Of a DNA stretch of 48,704 bases, positions 7,810 through 16,325 are shown one piece after another; within the stretch, counting starts at the first letter, position 1; every line of letters begins with the position of its first letter. The stretch is from an uncultured bacterium (GTDB taxonomy: Bacteria; Verrucomicrobiota; Kiritimatiellia; PWTM01): the NCBI GenBank assembly GCA_938005705.1, contig CALLML010000034.1, positions 1-48,704 of the forward strand, in the 5' to 3' direction. Under the pieces are notes generated by a model. It did no database searches. It had not been told where the DNA came from and was given only the letters and a program-made list of their open reading frames with translations. A program made the translations under genes and the position numbers.

Positions 7810-8369
7810 GGCGTAGCCTCCGGGCGTTCGCGGCGAAACTGCGCCACCGCCCCATTCACGATGCCAACAACGCTCTGAGATGACACGGTCGCGCCCGTCA
7901 CCGCTTCCACTTCTCCGGCGCCACCGACGCGGCCTTTGACAACCGACAGCGGCGCCTGGGCGGACTGCCCGGCAAACCGTTGGCGAAACTCTTTCTCCGT
8001 GATTCGATTGCCGAGGCCCGGCGTCTCGTTCTGCTGCAACACGTAAAGACCGGTGATCGCCCGCGCTTCCCGGTCGAGGCCGATCAGCAATTCAATACGA
8101 TCGGCAAACCCCTGCCCGCCGGCGGGTAAGACCCAGCCGACGGTCGAACCGTCGGCATCCAGGGCGCGATAGACGATTTGGTTGCCCACCTCCATGGGCG
8201 CGCCGCGCGTCGCGCCAGGAATAAGCGCGGGAATTTGAGATAGGGTGTCATTGAGTCGGTTCGCCGCGATCCGGGGTGACAGCGCCGCATGGACGCCCGC
8301 GAGCGCCGCACCGAAAAAAAAACCCAGCACGATCACCGGCCAAGCCTGTCCGATGTAGGATCCCTTCAT
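7806..8369 (-). CDS. rnfG: Rnf complex flavoprotein subunit RnfG
   Basis: A 187-residue protein with one N-terminal membrane anchor (WPVIVLGFFFGAALAG) and an extracytoplasmic FMN-binding domain. The covalent flavin attachment motif is EAVTGATVSS near the C-terminus, with Thr161 the likely phosphoester-linked residue, as in RnfG and NqrC. ETPGLGNRI is another family hallmark. The start lies one base after the rnfD stop. Covalent flavinylation needs an ApbE transferase, which is not encoded in the window. Confidence 0.95.
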   Translation of the reverse strand: MKGSYIGQAWPVIVLGFFFGAALAGVHAALSPRIAANRLNDTLSQIPALIPGATRGAPMEVGNQIVYRALDADGSTVGWVLPAGGQGFADRIELLIGLDREARAITGLYVLQQNETPGLGNRITEKEFRQRFAGQSAQAPLSVVKGRVGGAGEVEAVTGATVSSQSVVGIVNGAVAQFRRERPEATP

Positions 8370-8370
8370 G

Positions 8371-9399
8371 TCACTTTCGCTCCGGAACGGGGCCGCCGAC
8401 GGGGACCGGCACGGTCCATCGGTTGATCAGCGGGGTGACCGCATTCATCAGCAACACGGAAAACATGACGCCCTCAGGGTAGCCACTGAGCACGCGCATC
8501 ATCAGAACAAGAACGGCATAGCCGGCGCCGAATATCCATTGCCCGCGCGCGGTCAGTGGCGAGCTGACCGGATCGGTCAGGATGAAAAAAGCCCCGAAAA
8601 GAAAGGCTCCGGCACAGAGATGATGGGCCACCGTCCATGGGGAAGGGTGAATGAGAGAGGCCGCGCCCGTGAGAAGCGACATCGCGATGACCGCGGCCGT
8701 CGGAATCCGCCACGCGGCCGTGCCGCGAATGCACAGATATAAGCCGCCAATCAGGGCGGCAAGGGCACTGGTTTCGCCTACCGACCCCTTGGCAAGTCCT
8801 AGAAAAAGCGGAATAAGAGGAGGCGTTTCACCACTCATTTTCAAGGCCGTCAAGGGGGTCGCACCTGTGGCGGCATCCGCGCTGAGTCCCGGCGCCACGT
8901 AGGTGGCCACACCGAATGCGGCGGGAAAGGCAATCATCACAAAGGCGCGCCCGACCATCGCCGGATTGAAAATATTCTGTCCCAAACCGCCAAATACGAT
9001 TTTGCCGAAACCTATGCCGGCAAAAGCGCCCACTACGCTGACATACCAGGGCGCGGCAGGAGGAATCGAGAGACCCAGAATCAAACCTGTTACCGTCGCT
9101 GAGAAATCTCCCAACGTGCTGGAACGGTGGCGTAAGGCGACGAAAACTCTCTCGGCGACCAAGGCGCTGACCACGCTGAGGCCGATTTGAAACGCGGCAT
9201 AGGCCCGAAAGACCCACAGCGACACGGCCACCAAGGGGAGCGACGCGAGAATCACATCGAGCATCATGCGGCGCGTCGTCAAAGCGCCGTAGGCAATGTG
9301 AGGGCCCGGCGCAACCGTCAGCGCGGGCGCCGGCTCCTCCGGCGCCGGTCCAGCAGGCGCTGATGTCGAGGCGACGGGATTGGCAAGAGATTCCGCCAT
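8371..9399 (-). CDS. rnfD: Rnf complex flavoprotein subunit RnfD
   Basis: A 342-residue polytopic membrane subunit of the NqrB/RnfD family. A 35-residue Pro/Ala-rich N-terminal lead precedes the conserved core HIAYGALTTRRMMLDVILA. The FMN site is ATGATPLTALK (Thr191 probable attachment residue), and FGGLGQNIFNPAMVGRAF is the typical membrane motif. The C-terminus has FILTDPVSSPLTARGQWIFG, another family block. It sits 25 bp downstream of rnfC and one base upstream of rnfG. Confidence 0.96.
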   Translation of the reverse strand: MAESLANPVASTSAPAGPAPEEPAPALTVAPGPHIAYGALTTRRMMLDVILASLPLVAVSLWVFRAYAAFQIGLSVVSALVAERVFVALRHRSSTLGDFSATVTGLILGLSIPPAAPWYVSVVGAFAGIGFGKIVFGGLGQNIFNPAMVGRAFVMIAFPAAFGVATYVAPGLSADAATGATPLTALKMSGETPPLIPLFLGLAKGSVGETSALAALIGGLYLCIRGTAAWRIPTAAVIAMSLLTGAASLIHPSPWTVAHHLCAGAFLFGAFFILTDPVSSPLTARGQWIFGAGYAVLVLMMRVLSGYPEGVMFSVLLMNAVTPLINRWTVPVPVGGPVPERK

Positions 9400-9424
9400 A
9401 TGTGATATTCGGGGGCCGCGCGGC

Positions 9425-10789
9425 CTATTTCCCGACCTCCTTCATCATCTGCACCTTGCCCATGCGAATCAATTGCACCAGCGGGATGCCGGCGGGACAT
9501 ACATAGGCGCAGCAACCGCATTCCATGCAGGCCATCAGGTGATGTCGTTTCGCCAGCACCCAGTCCTTGTGGCGTGCCGCCATCGCGATTCGGGTAGGCA
9601 TCAAATCGAGTGGACATGCCTCAACGCACCGACCACACCGGACACACGGCGTCTCTGCCGCACGGGCGACATCCTCGGCCGTCAAAACCACCAGACCGCT
9701 GGTTCCTTTTGTCACCGGCACATCGAGCGTCCCGATGGCAAAGCCCATCATAGGCCCACCCGCGACAGCCCGAGCAGCCTCGGGTTTCAAGCCGCCGCAA
9801 AATTGGAGCAAATCGTTATAGGAAGCCCCGATTGGCGCGAGAATATTGCGTGGTTGCGCCACCCCCTCTCCCGTGACGGTGACCACGCGATGGGTCAGCG
9901 GTTTTCCACGCCACACGGCACGAGCGATGGCGGCGGCGGTTTCGACATTGATAACCACCACCCCGACATCGAGCGGCAGCCCACCAGTCGGAATCGTCCG
10001 TCCTGTAGTCACGCGAACGGTCTGTTTCTCGCCGCCCATAGGGTAGCGGGTGGGCACGGCCATGACGATGATGTCAGTTCCGCCGGCGGTATCGCGGAGG
10101 GCCTGGATCGCCTCGGGTTTATTGTCTTCGATGGCAACAATAATCTTTGAAGCGCCCGCCGCGCGAGCCGCCAGCCGCGCGCCGGCAATGACCGGCGCGG
10201 GGGCCTCCACCATGACCCGGTAATCCGCCGTCAGATACGGCTCGCATTCGCAGCCGTTGACGAGGATCGTATCCACCGGCTTTTTCGGATTTTGCGCCAG
10301 CTTGACATGCGTCGGAAAAGCGGCACCGCCCTGTCCCACAATGCCAGCGGCACGAACGGCACGGACGATTTCCTCTGGAGTGACCTCTTCGAGTTTTCGA
10401 TCCAGCCAGGCGCCGCCAAACATGTCAAGCAGGAGCTCTTCGGCCGGGATCTGCTTTGAAGAGGTCTTGATCGGGATCGTTTTCACATGGCGGGCGTTCG
10501 GCAGTGTGGCCACGCCCTCGCGTTGGACAACGCCGGCGGCGGACGCGTGAATTGGCGCTGAAATGAAGGCATCGATGTCCGCAATGAGCTGTCCAAGGAC
10601 GACTTCGGCGCGGGGCGCGACCACCGGTTTGCAGGGAGCGCCCGTGTGTTGAAGCAGCGGAATATTCAATTCAGGTGGCGTCGGCAAGACCTCGATGGGC
10701 ATGTGCCGGGACAGCTCCTTGCGGTCCGAAGGATGAACGCCACCGGAAAAACGTCCCGCTGGCGGCGCTAGGGGGGCCACGGCGCTCAT
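9425..10789 (-). CDS. rnfC: Rnf complex iron-sulfur and NADH-binding subunit RnfC
   Basis: A 454-residue peripheral subunit that exchanges electrons with NAD(H). It contains the N-terminal RnfC barrel (FSGGVHPSDRKELS), the FMN/NADH-binding domain with GQGGAAFPTHVKL and NGCECEPYLTADYRVM, an SLBB segment, and two C-terminal 4Fe-4S motifs: CVRCGRCVEACP (about 382-392) and CMECGCCAYVCP (about 421-431). Length and order match the family. Its start overlaps the stop of the RseC-like gene by ATGA (10786-10789). In the RseC-first gene order known from Bacteroidetes, rnfB would sit exactly at this junction; here it is missing. Confidence 0.97.
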   Translation of the reverse strand: MSAVAPLAPPAGRFSGGVHPSDRKELSRHMPIEVLPTPPELNIPLLQHTGAPCKPVVAPRAEVVLGQLIADIDAFISAPIHASAAGVVQREGVATLPNARHVKTIPIKTSSKQIPAEELLLDMFGGAWLDRKLEEVTPEEIVRAVRAAGIVGQGGAAFPTHVKLAQNPKKPVDTILVNGCECEPYLTADYRVMVEAPAPVIAGARLAARAAGASKIIVAIEDNKPEAIQALRDTAGGTDIIVMAVPTRYPMGGEKQTVRVTTGRTIPTGGLPLDVGVVVINVETAAAIARAVWRGKPLTHRVVTVTGEGVAQPRNILAPIGASYNDLLQFCGGLKPEAARAVAGGPMMGFAIGTLDVPVTKGTSGLVVLTAEDVARAAETPCVRCGRCVEACPLDLMPTRIAMAARHKDWVLAKRHHLMACMECGCCAYVCPAGIPLVQLIRMGKVQMMKEVGK

Positions 10790-11082
10790 GAGGGGCGATC
10801 CTTTCCGCGTTTTTGGCTCATCCGCAAACCGGCGCGCGCGATGGCGACACCCACGGCGCCGCCCACTACCGCGCCCATCATCTGGCGTACGCCTTCATGG
10901 CCGGCCACGGCTGCGCCGGCAGCCATGGCGACAATCGGAAGGAAAAATACCACCGCCGACCACGCCGCCAGCTTCGCTCCCTCTATTTCCGGACTCTGCT
11001 TTTCGGATGGGGCGCCATTGCAAAGCGAGCAACGTCCATCACATCTGACGTCCCATAATTCCCGATCAATGGTGCTCATCAT
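10786..11082 (-). CDS. Short RseC-like membrane protein at the head of the Rnf operon
   Basis: A 98-residue protein with a cysteine motif CDGRCSLC near residue 14 and two closely spaced membrane helices (AVVFFLPIVAMAAGAAVAG; MMGAVVGGAVGVAIARAG). The helix pair and the trailing IARAGLRMSQKR resemble the C-terminal half of RseC/RsxC-associated proteins, which often lie beside rnf genes and support SoxR reduction or sigma-E control in proteobacteria. The middle soluble part of classical RseC (about 150 residues in total) is absent, so this is a shortened relative or a convergent small protein. The ATGA overlap with rnfC argues that it works with the complex. Similarity was judged by eye. Confidence 0.6.
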   Translation of the reverse strand: MMSTIDRELWDVRCDGRCSLCNGAPSEKQSPEIEGAKLAAWSAVVFFLPIVAMAAGAAVAGHEGVRQMMGAVVGGAVGVAIARAGLRMSQKRGKDRPS

Positions 11083-11472
11083 TTCAAATCTACCGCGGCC
11101 ACGCCACTTGTTTCAAGAGGGAATAAGCCGATTGCGGTGTGGGGAAATTTGCGGGTGATGGGTCGGCATGGCCGCCTTTTTCGTGGCAGATCGCGTTGCC
11201 AAACAGGGCGGCCTACAGGGTGTAGGCCATGTTTTTGGCGCTCTGCGCGCCGCGGGGCGTCAAAACAACTCGGGGAAAAATGTGATGGAGGACTGGAATG
11301 GAAGACGGAAAAATGGATGACGAAAACCAGGATGGATCGGGAACCCGGCAAAAAGACCGAAAGTAATCGGGGTGAATGGCTTGCCTAGCCTTCGCGGCAG
11401 CCCCTCTATTCAGCACAGCGCTATAATGCCAGCGATTGCGTTTCCATAGTGCCTCATGCGCGATCGATTGCA
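11083..11472. other. 390-bp gap upstream of the Rnf operon, with strong hairpin and alternative stem
   Basis: I see no protein gene. A perfect 7-bp stem, GGCCTAC (11210-11216) with GTAGGCC (11222-11228) around AGGGT, is followed on the plus strand by ATG and five T residues. GGCGGCC (11207-11213) can instead pair with GGCCGCC at 11170-11176, so the two stems exclude each other. On the minus strand this lies about 90-150 bases before the RseC-like start, where a leader of the Rnf transcript would be. Positions 11284-11340 hold a purine-rich run with TGGA-like steps. A TATAAT at 11422-11427 has no convincing -35 partner. Confidence 0.55.
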
Positions 11473-12309
11473 CTATGTTTTTTCCGCATCTGTTTCGCCG
11501 CGGCAGTGATGATCAGACACGATCTCCAATTCCACCGGCGGCGGAGGTAAAGGACGGTGAATCCACGGGCCGATCGTCCGATCATACACTGCCACGACCC
11601 AACGAAACGGTGAATACAGAATACGCAACCGACAGATTGCCACAAACATGTCTATGGAGGCGCGGAAAATTGGCAGGCGCGATCCGGCCTCGTCGTGCCA
11701 GACTGTAGGCGTTTCGCGAATGTGATATCCGGCTCGTGCCAATTGATAGAGCAGATCCACATCGAAAGCCCACCGCGTGAGACCTAGTTTTGGCAAAATC
11801 TCTTCTACCGCTTCTCGACGTAACGCTTTTGCGCCGCACTGGGTATCGCGAATCGGCAGCCCAAATAACAAGCGCACCAGCGCGTTGAATACGCGGGACG
11901 CCACCCGCCGCCGCCACGGTTGCCTCATAATGTGAGATGCGGGATGCCACCGATTAGCCAGGATGCAGCCGGCATCGCCGATTTCGTGCACTAGATGATC
12001 GAAGGCCTTAGGCGGCGTGGAACCGTCGGCATCTACAAATCCGATGATTTCACCGCGCGCTTTGCGCAATCCCTCCATGATGGCCCCGCCCTTTCCGATA
12101 GGACGCGGATCCACCAATACCCGCAGCGTCGGCCACTGTTTCATCCGTGAGCGGGCGACGCCGGCCGTGTCATCGGTGGAGCCGTTGACGACGACAATCA
12201 CCTCCGCCTGATCCCCATATCGTTGTTTAAAATAGGGGAGATAAATGTCGAGCATCCGTCCCAGCCGTCGCTCTTCGTTGAAGGCCGGCACGATGATACT
12301 CAATCGCAC
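11473..12309 (-). CDS. Family 2 glycosyltransferase, dolichyl/polyprenyl-phosphate glucosyltransferase-like
   Basis: 278 residues from the GTG at 12309. It is a GT-A fold enzyme with the sequence pattern of Alg5-type sugar transferases, which move glucose or mannose from a nucleotide sugar to polyprenyl phosphate. Visible motifs are LSIIVPAFNEERR at the nucleotide-binding start, PIGKGGAIMEGLRKARG, the metal-binding DADGSTPP, then DTQCGAKALRREAV and WAFDVDLLYQLARAGY. The start is set by GGAGGAGGG at 12317-12325, seven bases upstream; a longer reading frame lacks such support. It overlaps the end of the GT-C gene by 10 bp, so the charged lipid carrier made here is likely the donor for that neighbour (inference). 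Whether the acceptor is protein, lipid or glycan is not visible. Confidence 0.85.
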   Translation of the reverse strand: MRLSIIVPAFNEERRLGRMLDIYLPYFKQRYGDQAEVIVVVNGSTDDTAGVARSRMKQWPTLRVLVDPRPIGKGGAIMEGLRKARGEIIGFVDADGSTPPKAFDHLVHEIGDAGCILANRWHPASHIMRQPWRRRVASRVFNALVRLLFGLPIRDTQCGAKALRREAVEEILPKLGLTRWAFDVDLLYQLARAGYHIRETPTVWHDEAGSRLPIFRASIDMFVAICRLRILYSPFRWVVAVYDRTIGPWIHRPLPPPPVELEIVSDHHCRGETDAEKT

Positions 12310-13907
12310 AGCCGGGCCCTCCTCCGATAGATGCGTAAGGTCGTGTACGCCTGCCCGAAATCGGATATTTCGCGCACCCACTCGTATTGCTGCTCCAGCG
12401 CCGCCTCGAGTCGGTTTCGTTCCCGCCGCGGTAATTCCACCACGCCGGGCGCCGCGATGCTTAGGCCATAGCCGCTGAACGCGGCCCAGCCCGCCTCGGC
12501 GCGCGCGATCGTTTTCAACAACAGATCGCAGTTCAATACGCGCAACCGTTCCGCCCGATCTGGTGGCAAATCAGGAAAATAACTGAACGGTCCCAGTTCA
12601 AACCCTTGAGGGACGCGGCGTCCCGCCTCAACCGCCAGATACAAATCTTGCGTCAGGAGCGGTTCGTTTTCCGGGATACGGCATCGCAGCCATTCAGCGG
12701 CGCGCCGCAGCACAAGGAGGTCCGGTTCGCTCTTGGTGCGCCACCAGATGCGGTCCCGACGAAGAATGGCCCACTGGTGATTGGCCGGCGCTGCGAGGAG
12801 CCCAATCAGCCCCAGGCCCGTTAGCCAAACCAACCGCCGGCGCCGTTCGCCGCGATGGTCGGAGGGCGCTGGACTCGGAAGCTGAGCGGCAGCGGCCGGC
12901 CTGCGGGGGATGAGCCGCACGCCGAGCCAGGCCGCGAAAAGCGGGTAGGCGACGACCTGGTAGTCATCATAGGGAAATGGCGCGAAGAGATGAACAGCGC
13001 TCATCGCGGTTGCGGCCCAGAGAAGGGCTTCGGAGGGGTTCCCTGCCGCCGGATGCTTCTGTTCATCGCCTTCGTTCGACCACACGCGGCAGGCCCATGC
13101 CGCCACCACTGCCGGCCAATAGGCTAGTAAGGTGCGGGATATAAACCCGGCGCGAAACAGCCAGAATGCCCATCCCTCTCCCGCGGATCGGCCGGCGTGG
13201 TATTCGAACATTCCGAACAACAATCCTTCGCGCGCCCAAAACCAATAGGGGCCGAAAACGGCCGTGCCGCACACCGCGGCCCCGATGACGAAAGATATTG
13301 CCGCGCCGCGCGCCACCTGCCGTCGGTGCAACACCAGCCACAGAGCGATTGCAAGACCGGCAGCCGCCGCCGACAACCGCACCGCCGCAGCCGCCGCGAT
13401 CGCAATACCCGCGGCAAATGCGTGCCAGGCGCCGCGAGGGTTCTTTACGCCTGCAAGAGCCGCCATTCCCGCCGCCAAGAACAGCGACGCGAGAGAATAC
13501 GTCTTCACCACCGTGGTGAAATAGGACTGGTAAGGATTCAACGTCAGCAAAAGCCAGGTCGCGACGCCCGCGGCCGTCCGGCTCGGCGACGGCACAAGGC
13601 GGGCGGCGGCCCATGCGGCCAGCGCGGACGCGAAAAACGCGAGCAGAGCTGTGAATGCGCGCGCGGCCCCCAACCCGCCCCGTTGGACCAATGGAACGAA
13701 CCACGCATAGATGCGAGGAAAAAGCGGCCCTTGTGTAAACGCAAAATCCAAATAGGGGACCCGACCCTCCGACGCCAGACGCGCCGCATAAAGATACCAT
13801 CCCTCGTCCTGGTTCAGCTCGCCGAAGAAGACATTTGTCACGGCCAGCGTGACAAAGATCAGCGCCCCTAACCCCGTGTAGATTTGGTATGATGAAACGG
13901 CCCGCAT
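12300..13907 (-). CDS. Polytopic membrane glycosyltransferase, GT-C / family 39-like
   Basis: 535 residues with about ten hydrophobic segments. The first extracytoplasmic loop has NQDEGWYLYAARLASEG, the acidic DE-type motif of GT-C enzymes (GT39/ArnT/PMT-like) that use polyprenyl-phosphate sugars. PYLDFAFTQGPLFP continues the typical loop. The C-terminal 150 residues form a soluble domain. The start at 13907 is chosen because GGAGGG at 13912-13917 lies four bases upstream; an ATG at 13925 would place this site inside the gene. It is the first gene of a two-gene unit with the overlapping GT2. The substrate is unknown; surface glycolipid or protein glycosylation is plausible. Confidence 0.8.
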   Translation of the reverse strand: MRAVSSYQIYTGLGALIFVTLAVTNVFFGELNQDEGWYLYAARLASEGRVPYLDFAFTQGPLFPRIYAWFVPLVQRGGLGAARAFTALLAFFASALAAWAAARLVPSPSRTAAGVATWLLLTLNPYQSYFTTVVKTYSLASLFLAAGMAALAGVKNPRGAWHAFAAGIAIAAAAAVRLSAAAAGLAIALWLVLHRRQVARGAAISFVIGAAVCGTAVFGPYWFWAREGLLFGMFEYHAGRSAGEGWAFWLFRAGFISRTLLAYWPAVVAAWACRVWSNEGDEQKHPAAGNPSEALLWAATAMSAVHLFAPFPYDDYQVVAYPLFAAWLGVRLIPRRPAAAAQLPSPAPSDHRGERRRRLVWLTGLGLIGLLAAPANHQWAILRRDRIWWRTKSEPDLLVLRRAAEWLRCRIPENEPLLTQDLYLAVEAGRRVPQGFELGPFSYFPDLPPDRAERLRVLNCDLLLKTIARAEAGWAAFSGYGLSIAAPGVVELPRRERNRLEAALEQQYEWVREISDFGQAYTTLRIYRRRARLCD

Positions 13908-14027
13908 CGAGCCCTCCACATACATTCATAGCGCATTCACGTGCGCCACGCACGCCTCCCTTCGCCGGCGCCTGTATTTACCACTCATTCCCCACAGCGC
14001 AATCGGCTCCAGACCAGCGAGTAAATA

Positions 14028-14054
14028 TTGACAATCGTCTCGGAGGAGTATAAC
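14028..14054 (+). promoter_or_regulatory. Putative promoter of rplM-rpsI
   Basis: A perfect -35 TTGACA (14028-14033) is followed by TATAAC (14049-14054). The spacing is 15 bp, shorter than the ideal 17. It lies about 40 bp before the rplM start, in the divergent gap with the glycosyltransferase genes. Confidence 0.5.
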
Positions 14055-14091
14055 GTTTACACTCATTTTTGTGGAGAAATGGATACTGAAA

Positions 14092-14526
14092 ATGAAGACG
14101 ACCATCCCTAAGGAAGAGGGCATTGTTCGCGCCTGGCGGCTTGTGGATGCGGCGGATCAGCCGGTCGGGCGACTGGCGGCGGCGATATGCGATATGCTGC
14201 GCGGCAAGAACAAGCCGGATTATACGCCGCATGTGGACATGGGCGATTTTGTCGTGGTGATCAATGCGCGGCGTGTCAAATTGACAGGCAATAAAGAGAC
14301 GCAAAAGATCTATAAGGATTACACGGGCTATCCCAGCGGCTTGAAATTGCGGCCCGCGTCCGTTGTGCGGCAGCGTCATCCGGACCGTCTGATTAGGCAG
14401 GCGGTGCGCGGCATGTTGCCCAAAAATCATTTGGCACGGCAACAGATCCGGCGGTTGAAGGTGTATCCCGACTCCGAACATCCGCATGCGGCGCAGAGCC
14501 CGCAGCCTATGATGTGGGGCCGATAG
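14092..14526 (+). CDS. rplM: 50S ribosomal protein L13
   Basis: 144 residues, matching L13 throughout: MKT start, WRLVDAADQPVGRLAA, LRGKNKPDYTPHVDMGDFVV, KLTGNKETQKIY, and the C-terminal RGMLPKNHLARQQIRRLKVY with HPHAAQSP. L13 is an early assembly protein of the large subunit and binds 23S rRNA. The ATG at 14092 gives the conserved MKT beginning; a GTG at 14071 would add seven residues not seen in the family. It is followed after 19 bp by rpsI, the almost universal L13-S9 pair. Confidence 0.98.
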   Translation: MKTTIPKEEGIVRAWRLVDAADQPVGRLAAAICDMLRGKNKPDYTPHVDMGDFVVVINARRVKLTGNKETQKIYKDYTGYPSGLKLRPASVVRQRHPDRLIRQAVRGMLPKNHLARQQIRRLKVYPDSEHPHAAQSPQPMMWGR

Positions 14527-14545
14527 AACGATGGAGGGACATGCG

Positions 14546-14944
14546 GTGATTGATGCAATGGCGTCCAATTGGGAGACGGGGCGGCGGAAAACGGCGGTCG
14601 CGCGTGTGCGACTCGCGCCTGGATCCGGCCAGATTCTTGTGAACGGCGAGCCTTTCGATCGGTACTTTGCCTCGGATGCGTTGTGCCGTTTCATCCAACA
14701 GCCGCTGGAAGCGGTGGGGGCGATAGATAAATACAACGTGAACGCTCGGGTCTCGGGCGGGGGCAAAGCGGGACAGGCCGGAGCCTTGCGCCACGGCATT
14801 TCCCGATCATTGGCGCGGACCGACGCGGCCTGGCGGGCCACTTTAAAGGCTGGGGGCTACCTGACGCGCGATCCTCGGATGAAGGAGCGCAAGAAATCCG
14901 GTCAGCCTGGCGCTCGCAAACGGTTCCAGTTCTCGAAGCGCTAA
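14546..14944 (+). CDS. rpsI: 30S ribosomal protein S9
   Basis: 132 residues. It begins with the family block TGRRKTAVARVRL, continues with VSGGGKAGQAGALRHGISR, and ends in KRFQFSKR, the basic tail whose terminal arginine reaches the P-site tRNA. GGAGGG at 14533-14538 is seven bases before the GTG at 14546, which favours that start; an ATG at 14558 (MASNWETG) would fit the family too. It is co-transcribed with rplM. Confidence 0.98.
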   Translation: MIDAMASNWETGRRKTAVARVRLAPGSGQILVNGEPFDRYFASDALCRFIQQPLEAVGAIDKYNVNARVSGGGKAGQAGALRHGISRSLARTDAAWRATLKAGGYLTRDPRMKERKKSGQPGARKRFQFSKR

Positions 14945-15045
14945 GCCTCCTGATTCGTCCGATCTTGCGAACACCCCGACCACTGCCGCCGGATATGGAT
15001 CAGCCCGGTGGGGGGTGGCATTCCATTGAAGCGAGGGAATGGCCT

Positions 15046-16248
15046 ATGACAACCACGATGCGCGAAGGCCGCGAAGAGGTCGTGTTGCCTTCCGGTTTCC
15101 GAGCCGCAGGCGTTGCGGCAGGAATCAAACCGTCGGGCTCGCGCGACATGGCACTGATCGTTTCGGATGTTCCGTCTTCAATCGCCGGCGTCTTTACCAC
15201 CAATCGCATCTGCGCGGCTCCAGTGAAATTGGACCGCGAACGCCTGCGCCATGGCATCGCGCGGGCCGTCGTGGTCAACAGCGGAGTCGCCAATGCCTGC
15301 ACTGGTGAGCCGGGCTTGCGTGACGCCCGGCGGACCGCCTCGCTGGCAGCGAGACGTCTCGGTGTGCCCGAACAGGAGGTGTTCGTCTGCTCGACCGGCC
15401 GCATCGGCACACGGTTGCCGATGGAGGCGGTGGAACGAGGTATCGAATCGCTTGTGGCGTCGTTGTCCGACAAAGGGGGCGAAGAGGCGGCACTAGCGAT
15501 CATGACCACTGATACTCGGCCTAAGCGCTGGACGGCGGAGTTTTCCGCCGGGCGCCGCGTCGCGCGGGTGACCGGCCTCGCGAAGGGCGCCGGTATGATT
15601 GAGCCAAACATGGCGACAATGCTTTGTTTTCTCCTCACCGACGCCGCCATCGAGCGAGTCGCCCTGCAGCGCGTGTTGAAAGAGGCGGCGGATCAGAGTT
15701 TCAATCGCATCACGGTGGACGGCGATCGGAGCACGAACGATACCGTGCTGCTGCTGGCCAATGGCGCGGCGGGTGGGCCGGTTCTGCGGCCAGGACGTCC
15801 CGGCTGGAACGCGTTTGAGGATATGCTCTTCGATACGACGCTTCGGCTGGCCCGCATGATCGTCGGCGATGGCGAAGGTGCGACGCGTGTCGCCGTCATC
15901 CGTGTGCGTGGCGCGAGATCCGATCGGGATGCGGACCTCGTGGCTCGTGCCGTGGCCAATTCGCTGCTGGTGAAGACGGCGTGGGCGGGGTCCGATGCGA
16001 ATTGGGGCCGCGTGATGGATGCCGTCGGATACAGTGGGGCGCATGTGATAGAGTCAAAGGTGGATGTGGATTTTGAGGGGCTTCCCGCTGTGCGCCGCGG
16101 AATGGCCGGCTCCGTCACCGATGCGTCATTACGTGCTGCGATTGCGAAGCCGGAATTTAGCGTGGATATCCGCTTGCATCTGGGCCGCGGCGAAGCGACG
16201 GTGTACACGTGCAACATCACCGAGGAGTACGTGCGCATCAACATGTGA
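15046..16248 (+). CDS. argJ: Bifunctional ornithine acetyltransferase / N-acetylglutamate synthase ArgJ
   Basis: 400 residues. It transfers acetyl from N-acetylornithine to glutamate in the cyclic arginine pathway, and may also acetylate glutamate with acetyl-CoA. The self-cleavage site is EPNMATMLCFLLTDA, whose Thr becomes the N-terminal nucleophile of the beta chain. Other family blocks are VVNSGVANACTG, TVDGDRSTNDTV, and WGRVMDAVGYSG near the C-terminus, which ends in EEYVRINM. The ATG at 15046 has GAGGG about nine bases upstream; longer readings start within non-family sequence. It is the first gene of the arginine cluster. Confidence 0.96.
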   Translation: MTTTMREGREEVVLPSGFRAAGVAAGIKPSGSRDMALIVSDVPSSIAGVFTTNRICAAPVKLDRERLRHGIARAVVVNSGVANACTGEPGLRDARRTASLAARRLGVPEQEVFVCSTGRIGTRLPMEAVERGIESLVASLSDKGGEEAALAIMTTDTRPKRWTAEFSAGRRVARVTGLAKGAGMIEPNMATMLCFLLTDAAIERVALQRVLKEAADQSFNRITVDGDRSTNDTVLLLANGAAGGPVLRPGRPGWNAFEDMLFDTTLRLARMIVGDGEGATRVAVIRVRGARSDRDADLVARAVANSLLVKTAWAGSDANWGRVMDAVGYSGAHVIESKVDVDFEGLPAVRRGMAGSVTDASLRAAIAKPEFSVDIRLHLGRGEATVYTCNITEEYVRINM

Positions 16249-16325
16249 GCGCCCAGGAGAATGGCCCGCCATCGGAATTCCAGGGCCGGCGGTTGAGGTT
16301 TGCCGTTACACGGGAAGAAGCCGTT

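Noticed and set aside
11422-11427. TATAAT on the plus strand as a promoter
   Set aside because: No -35 partner is seen and it would drive transcription antisense into the glycosyltransferase gene.
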